NCBI RefSeq assembly: GCF_023130475.1
Contig: NZ_JAKHEX010000019.1
Location: forward strand, 1 to 44,931
Direction: 5' to 3'
Source: Aciditerrimonas ferrireducens
GTDB lineage: Bacteria; Actinomycetota; Acidimicrobiia; Acidimicrobiales; UBA8190
DNA: 44,931 bases
Positions 41,131 to 44,931 of the stretch are shown one piece after another; the stretch's first letter is position 1; each line of letters starts with the position of its first letter. The notes beneath the pieces were generated by a model. The model saw only the letters and a program-made list of their open reading frames with translations, was not told the origin of the DNA and did not search any database. The translations under genes and the position numbers were made by a program.

Positions 41131-43413
41131 TCAGGGGCGCGCCGCGGCCCGCAGGGCCTGCCAGATCCGCTCGGGGGAAAGGGGCGGGTCGAGGTGCCGG
41201 ACCCCGTAGGGGGCCAGGGCGTCGAGCACGGCGTTCACCACCGCCGGGGTGGCCCCGACGGTGCCCGACTCCCCGACCCCTTTGGCGCCCAGGGGGTTCC
41301 GGGGGGTGGGCACGGGGTGTTCGGCGGTCTCGAAGCTCGGCAGCTCGGCCGCCGAGGGCACCCGGTACTCGGCCAGGGTGGTGCCCAGGGGCTGGCCGGA
41401 CTCGTCGAACCGGACCTCCTCGTAGAGGGCCTGGGCGATCCCCTGGGCCAGACCGCCGTGCACCTGGCCGGCCACGACCCGGGGGTTGATGACCGTGCCG
41501 CAGTCGTCGACCGCCACCACCCGGGTCACCCTGGCCAGGCCGGTCTCGAGGTCCACCTCGCAGACCGCCAGGTGGGCGCCGTTCGGGTAGGTGCCCTCGG
41601 GCTGGGCCGCATCGGCCTCGGCGAAGAGCCCCTCGGGGCCGAGCAGGGCCCGGCCCTCGGGCGCCTCGGCCAGGGCGGCCAGCTCGGCCCAGTCGAGGGA
41701 GCGGGCCGGCACTCCGGCCACCTGGAGGCGCCCCTCGGCCACCTCGATGTCCTCCACCGCGGCTTCCAGGTGGGCGGCGGCGAGGGCTTTCGCCTTCGCC
41801 AGCACCTCGTCGGCGGCGAGCTTGGCGGCGCCACCGCCGAGCTGGCCAGAGCGGGAACCGAAGGTGCCGGTCCCCCGGGGCACCAGGCCGGTGTCCGAGG
41901 CGACCAGCCGGACCTGCTCGAGGGGCACCCCCAAGGTGGCGGCCACCACCTGGGCGAAGGTGGTGGCGTGCCCCTGGCCGTGGGGGGAGGAGCCGGTCAC
42001 CAGCTCCACCGTGCCCGTCGGGGTGACCCGCAGCGCCCCGTACTCCTCGCCGGTCCCGCTGACCTCCACGAAGCAGGCCAGGCCGATCCCCAGCTGCCAG
42101 CGGGCCCGCTCCCGGCGCCGGCGGGCCTGCTCCTCCCGGAGGCCCTCGTAGTCGGCCAGGGCCAGGACCGCCTCGAGAGCCCCGGGGTAGTCGCCGCTGT
42201 CGTAGGCCGCGCCGCTCGGGGTCTGCCGGGGCAGCTCGTCGGGCCGGAGCAGGTTCCGGCGCCGCAGCTCGGCGGGGTCCAGGCCGAGCTCGAGGGCCAG
42301 GAGGTCCATGGCCCGCTCCCACATGAGGGCCGCCTCGGGACGCCCCGCGCCCCGGTAGGGGCCGATGGGCGTGGTCGGGGTCAGGACCCCGAGGGCCTCG
42401 ACCGTGAGGTTCGGCACCCGGTAGGGGCCGGCGGCCATGAGCAGGGCGGTGCGGAACGGGATCCCGCCCCGCCAGGGGTAGGCCCCCATGTCGGTCAGGG
42501 TCCGGGCCCGCAGGCCCACCAGCCGGCCGTCCCGGGTGGCGCCGAGGGTCACCTCCTGGACCTGGCCCCGGCCCTGGCTCATGGCCACGAGGTTCTCCGA
42601 GCGGGTCTCGACGTGCCGCACCGGCCGGCGAAGGCGCCGGGCCAGGGCGGCGACCACCACCTGCTCCGGGTAGGCCCCGCCCTTCGCCCCGAACCCCCCA
42701 CCGACGGCCGGGACCCGCACCCGGACCGCCTCGGGGGCGAGGCCCAGGAGGCCGGCCACCGCCGCCCGGACCTGGAAGGGGGCCTGGGCCGACACCCAGA
42801 GGGTCAGGCCGCCGTCGTCCTCGGGGACCGCGAGGGTCCCGTTCGGCTCCAGGGGCACCGCCGCCACCCGCTGGTCGACGAGGCGGGCCGAGACCACCAC
42901 CTCGGCGCCCTCGAGGGGGTCCCCGCCGGTCGAGACCACCTCCCGGCGGGCCACGTTGCTGCCGAGCTCCTCGAAGAGCACCGGCGCGTCCTCGGCGGCC
43001 GCCGCCACCGGGTCGACGGCGGCCGGCAGCTCCTCCAGGTCGACCTCGACCAGCTCGGCGGCGTCCACCGCCTGGGCCTCGGTCTCGGCCACCACCACCG
43101 CCAGGGCCTCGCCGACGAACCGGACCCGGTCCCGAGCCAGGCAGGGGCGGCGCAGGGCCGCCCGAGGGCCCCCCGGCGGGGGCGGCCACTCGTCGAGGCC
43201 GCCGAGGCCCAGGTCCTCCGCGCCGAACACCCCCAGCACCCCCGGGGCCTTTGCCGCCTCGTCGACCCCGATGCCCCGCACCCGGGCGTGGGCCAGGGGG
43301 GAGCGGACGAAGACGGCGTGGACGGTGCCGGGCACTGCCAGGTCGGCGACGTAGCGGGCTTGGCCTCGCAGGAGCGGCTCGTCCTCGAGCCGCTGGACGG
43401 GGTAGCCGATCAC
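41131..43413 (-). CDS. Molybdenum hydroxylase large subunit, form-II CoxL-like
   Basis: A 760-residue molybdopterin-cytosine-dinucleotide-binding subunit of the xanthine oxidase family. It begins with the usual IGxPVQRxEDExLLxGxARYV region, has GGGFGAKGG (238-246) contacting the Mo cofactor, the active-site loop PYRGAGR (352-358) and the catalytic glutamate Glu715 in GVGESG. PYRGAGR, instead of AYxCSFR, marks the form-II or aldehyde/heterocycle-oxidising group, not a proven CO dehydrogenase. No medium (FAD) or small (2Fe-2S) subunit gene lies within the window on either side. GTG start has TAGCGT 6 nt upstream. Confidence 0.88.
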   Translation of the reverse strand: MIGYPVQRLEDEPLLRGQARYVADLAVPGTVHAVFVRSPLAHARVRGIGVDEAAKAPGVLGVFGAEDLGLGGLDEWPPPPGGPRAALRRPCLARDRVRFVGEALAVVVAETEAQAVDAAELVEVDLEELPAAVDPVAAAAEDAPVLFEELGSNVARREVVSTGGDPLEGAEVVVSARLVDQRVAAVPLEPNGTLAVPEDDGGLTLWVSAQAPFQVRAAVAGLLGLAPEAVRVRVPAVGGGFGAKGGAYPEQVVVAALARRLRRPVRHVETRSENLVAMSQGRGQVQEVTLGATRDGRLVGLRARTLTDMGAYPWRGGIPFRTALLMAAGPYRVPNLTVEALGVLTPTTPIGPYRGAGRPEAALMWERAMDLLALELGLDPAELRRRNLLRPDELPRQTPSGAAYDSGDYPGALEAVLALADYEGLREEQARRRRERARWQLGIGLACFVEVSGTGEEYGALRVTPTGTVELVTGSSPHGQGHATTFAQVVAATLGVPLEQVRLVASDTGLVPRGTGTFGSRSGQLGGGAAKLAADEVLAKAKALAAAHLEAAVEDIEVAEGRLQVAGVPARSLDWAELAALAEAPEGRALLGPEGLFAEADAAQPEGTYPNGAHLAVCEVDLETGLARVTRVVAVDDCGTVINPRVVAGQVHGGLAQGIAQALYEEVRFDESGQPLGTTLAEYRVPSAAELPSFETAEHPVPTPRNPLGAKGVGESGTVGATPAVVNAVLDALAPYGVRHLDPPLSPERIWQALRAAARP

Positions 43414-43419
43414 GGGCCG

Positions 43420-43425
43420 ACGCTA
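43420..43425 (-). promoter_or_regulatory. Candidate -10 box TAGCGT, leaderless
   Basis: On the minus strand TAGCGT is followed by 6 nt and the GTG at 43413. Confidence 0.5.
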
Positions 43426-43452
43426 GCGGGCCGAGGGCCCGGACCGGCCTGC

Positions 43453-44283
43453 TCAGGTGGCGGCCAGGTGCTCGAGGAGCAGGGGGGCCACCTGGTCGGC
43501 GGCCGTCGTCGGCAGCCAGTGCGACGCCCCGGCCAGGCGATGGAAGCGGTAGGGGCCCCGGACGTGGGCGGCGCAGCGCTCCGCCGCCTCGGCGGTCACG
43601 AACCAGTCCCGGTCCCCCCAGACGAAGCAGGTCGGCCGCTCCACCGGTGGCAGGGGCCGGCGCAGGGCAGTGGGGGCCGCCCGGTACCAGGCGAGGCCCC
43701 CGGCGATGGCCCGCTTGTCGGCGGCCCGGGCGGCGTAGCGTCGGGCGGTGGGCTCGTCGAGGCCCGAGCGGCGCAAGAAGGCGGCGAACCCCGCCCCGCC
43801 GGCCACCCCGAGGACCGTCTCGGGCAGCCAGGGCAGCTGGAAGAACCCCATGTACCAGGAGTGCAGGGCCTGGCGCCCGGCCCGCAGGGCCTTGGCGAAG
43901 GCCGCCGGGTGGGGCACCGAGAGGGCCTGGAGGCTCCGGACCCGCTCGGGGTGCAGGGCGGCGAGGGCCCAGGCGACCGCCGCGCCCCAGTCGTGCCCGA
44001 GCACGTCGACTCGCTCGACCCCCAGGGCGTCCACGAGGGCCAGGACGTCGCCCACCAGGGCCCCCATGCGGTAGGCCAGGCGGGGACGGGGCCGGGCGCC
44101 CGGCGCGTAGCCCCGCTGGTCGAAGGCCACCACCCGGTACCCCTCGGTGGCCAGGCTGGCCGCCAGCGGCGCCCAGCAGTGCCGGTCCTCGGGGAACCCG
44201 TGCAGGGCCACCACCACCCGGCCGCTCGCCGGGCCGGTGTCGGTCACCGGGAAGACCAGCTGGTCGTGCCGGAACTCCTCCAT
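43453..44283 (-). CDS. Alpha/beta hydrolase, epoxide hydrolase/haloalkane dehalogenase-like
   Basis: A 276-residue enzyme with HGFPEDRHCW (28-37), DQRGYAPG, the GHDWGAA elbow (Asp98 nucleophile), VWGDRDWFV with the acid, and a C-terminal GASHWLP histidine. The Asp nucleophile points to epoxide hydrolase or dehalogenase chemistry. ATG 44283 is chosen for its GGGAGGTG Shine-Dalgarno; an in-frame GTG at 44319 would add 12 residues. Same class as the protein at 5.6-6.5 kb. Confidence 0.82.
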   Translation of the reverse strand: MEEFRHDQLVFPVTDTGPASGRVVVALHGFPEDRHCWAPLAASLATEGYRVVAFDQRGYAPGARPRPRLAYRMGALVGDVLALVDALGVERVDVLGHDWGAAVAWALAALHPERVRSLQALSVPHPAAFAKALRAGRQALHSWYMGFFQLPWLPETVLGVAGGAGFAAFLRRSGLDEPTARRYAARAADKRAIAGGLAWYRAAPTALRRPLPPVERPTCFVWGDRDWFVTAEAAERCAAHVRGPYRFHRLAGASHWLPTTAADQVAPLLLEHLAAT

Positions 44284-44432
44284 GCCCACCTCCCGGGGTT
44301 CGGCCTCCTCGGTCCTCACGCTCCACGCCGAAGCCCAGGGCGCGCAAGTCCGGGTCCCCTCGGCCGTTGCCAGGGGTGAGAGGGGAGGGGCGGGGCCGGC
44401 GACACCGGTCCTGACAGCACTGGGGGCGCCGG

Positions 44433-44931
44433 GTGGGGGTCCGGAGGGGGAGCTGGCGAGCGTTCGGGCGCACCGGGGTGGCAGCCGTGCTGCTCGGCGG
44501 AGCGGTCCTCGGCGTCGCCCTGGCCGGCCCGGCCCGGTCGGCTGAGGCAGCCGTGGTGCCCGGCACCGCCCAGGCCCTGGCCACGGCCCTCACCGTCGGC
44601 CCGGCCACCGGGGGGCTCTCCGAGGAGCTCACCTTCGGCCAGTCCCTGGCCGCCTACCTGCCCGGGGAGGCCCAGGCCCAGGCCCAGGCGGTGAACTTCG
44701 GGTCGATCGGCCTCAGCCTGACCAGCGACCAGTGCAACGGGTCCCCGCCGCTCGTCCAGCCGAGCCAGCTGCCGAAGCCGGCCACCGCCGAGTCCATCGA
44801 CCAGCCCCAGAGCCAGACGGTCGACGCCGCCCCCATCCCCGGGTCCGCCGGGGTCGGCGTCGGGGTCCAGCAGGCCGCCACCACGCCGGAACCCGCGGGC
44901 ACCGCCACCACCACCCTCGCCGCCTTCTCGG
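44433..44931 (+). CDS. Secreted protein, 5' part only
   Basis: From GTG 44433 the frame stays open to the right edge (166 codons). It begins with a signal peptide: basic VRRGSWRAFGRTG, hydrophobic VAAVLLGGAVLGVALAG, then PARSAEA with a likely cleavage after AEA or RSA. The mature part is Ala/Gln/Pro/Thr-rich with an AQAQAQA run and a single Cys in LTSDQCNGS. I do not recognise a family. The Gln/Ala and Pro/Thr-rich character suggests a surface or extracellular protein. Confidence 0.55.
   Translation, partial: MGVRRGSWRAFGRTGVAAVLLGGAVLGVALAGPARSAEAAVVPGTAQALATALTVGPATGGLSEELTFGQSLAAYLPGEAQAQAQAVNFGSIGLSLTSDQCNGSPPLVQPSQLPKPATAESIDQPQSQTVDAAPIPGSAGVGVGVQQAATTPEPAGTATTTLAAFS

Noticed and set aside
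41131..43413. CO dehydrogenase large subunit
   Set aside because: The active-site loop reads PYRGAGR, not the AYxCSFR type of proven CO dehydrogenases, and the partner subunits are missing.
40402..44379. A plus-strand open frame of 1325 codons opposite the CoxL and hydrolase genes
   Set aside because: Composition is Gly/Ala/Arg/His-rich with no motifs; it is the antisense shadow of well-supported minus-strand genes in GC-rich DNA.
1..44931. tRNA, rRNA, riboswitch or mobile element
   Set aside because: No tRNA T-loop, conserved rRNA, riboswitch core, transposase or terminal inverted repeat could be recognised on reading both strands.

Overview
The window is a gene-dense stretch of a very GC-rich bacterial chromosome with many GTG starts, 1-4 nt gene overlaps and almost no non-coding DNA. 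Gene content (IclR, CaiB-type CoA-transferases, SDR/MaoC/acyl-CoA dehydrogenase sets, DUF3048, RmuC, NYN/PIN-like and ERCC4 nucleases) and TAnnnT boxes placed 6-7 nt before start codons point to an actinobacterium. Acidimicrobiia is my best guess, by inference only. I see no rRNA, tRNA, CRISPR array, insertion sequence or prophage.

Layout. 1-6.5 kb: end of an ABC permease, its ATPase and a metallophosphoesterase, converging on a glycerol kinase/monoacylglycerol-lipase-like pair, then an epoxide-hydrolase-like protein. 6.5-12 kb: a Fur-family regulator divergent from an APC permease, a leucine-rich-variant (LRV) repeat protein with an N-terminal cysteine cluster, a Tyr/Ser phosphatase and an MFS transporter. 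12-15 kb: convergent NYN/PIN-like and ERCC4 nuclease genes, DUF3048 and DUF488 genes. 15-21 kb: a catabolic locus with a COG0402-type amidohydrolase divergent from iclR, a class III CoA-transferase, a citryl-CoA-lyase-like protein and LigB/LigA-type extradiol dioxygenase subunits. 21-25 kb: a decayed quinone oxidoreductase, an MMPL exporter whose start codon overlaps that of its divergent TetR regulator, and a PadR regulator. 25-33 kb: acyl-CoA thioesterase, a frameshifted APC permease, RmuC, a lipase remnant, a VapBC pair, a channel-like membrane protein and an M20 peptidase. 33-40 kb: an ADP-forming acyl-CoA synthetase divergent from a four-gene beta-oxidation set (SDR, SDR, MaoC hydratase, acyl-CoA dehydrogenase). 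40-45 kb: DUF1614 membrane protein, dienelactone hydrolase, an orphan form-II CoxL-like molybdenum hydroxylase, another alpha/beta hydrolase, and the 5' end of a secreted protein.

Taken together the genes describe a heterotroph using aromatic or heterocyclic acids, lipids/glycerol and acyl-CoAs. The most system-like element is the 15-21 kb locus: a shared regulator region with repeated GGACAG/CTGTCC elements, a ring-opening dioxygenase, a CoA-transferase and a C-C lyase together suggest a CoA-dependent route for the ring-cleavage product in place of the usual aldolase. Two cross-cutting signals are also notable: at least twelve candidate leaderless starts, and convergent gene ends closed by hairpins built around the stop codons. 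Two transporter genes show single-base frame breaks at G runs, and two other loci are internally deleted gene remnants; sequence error must be excluded for the first two.
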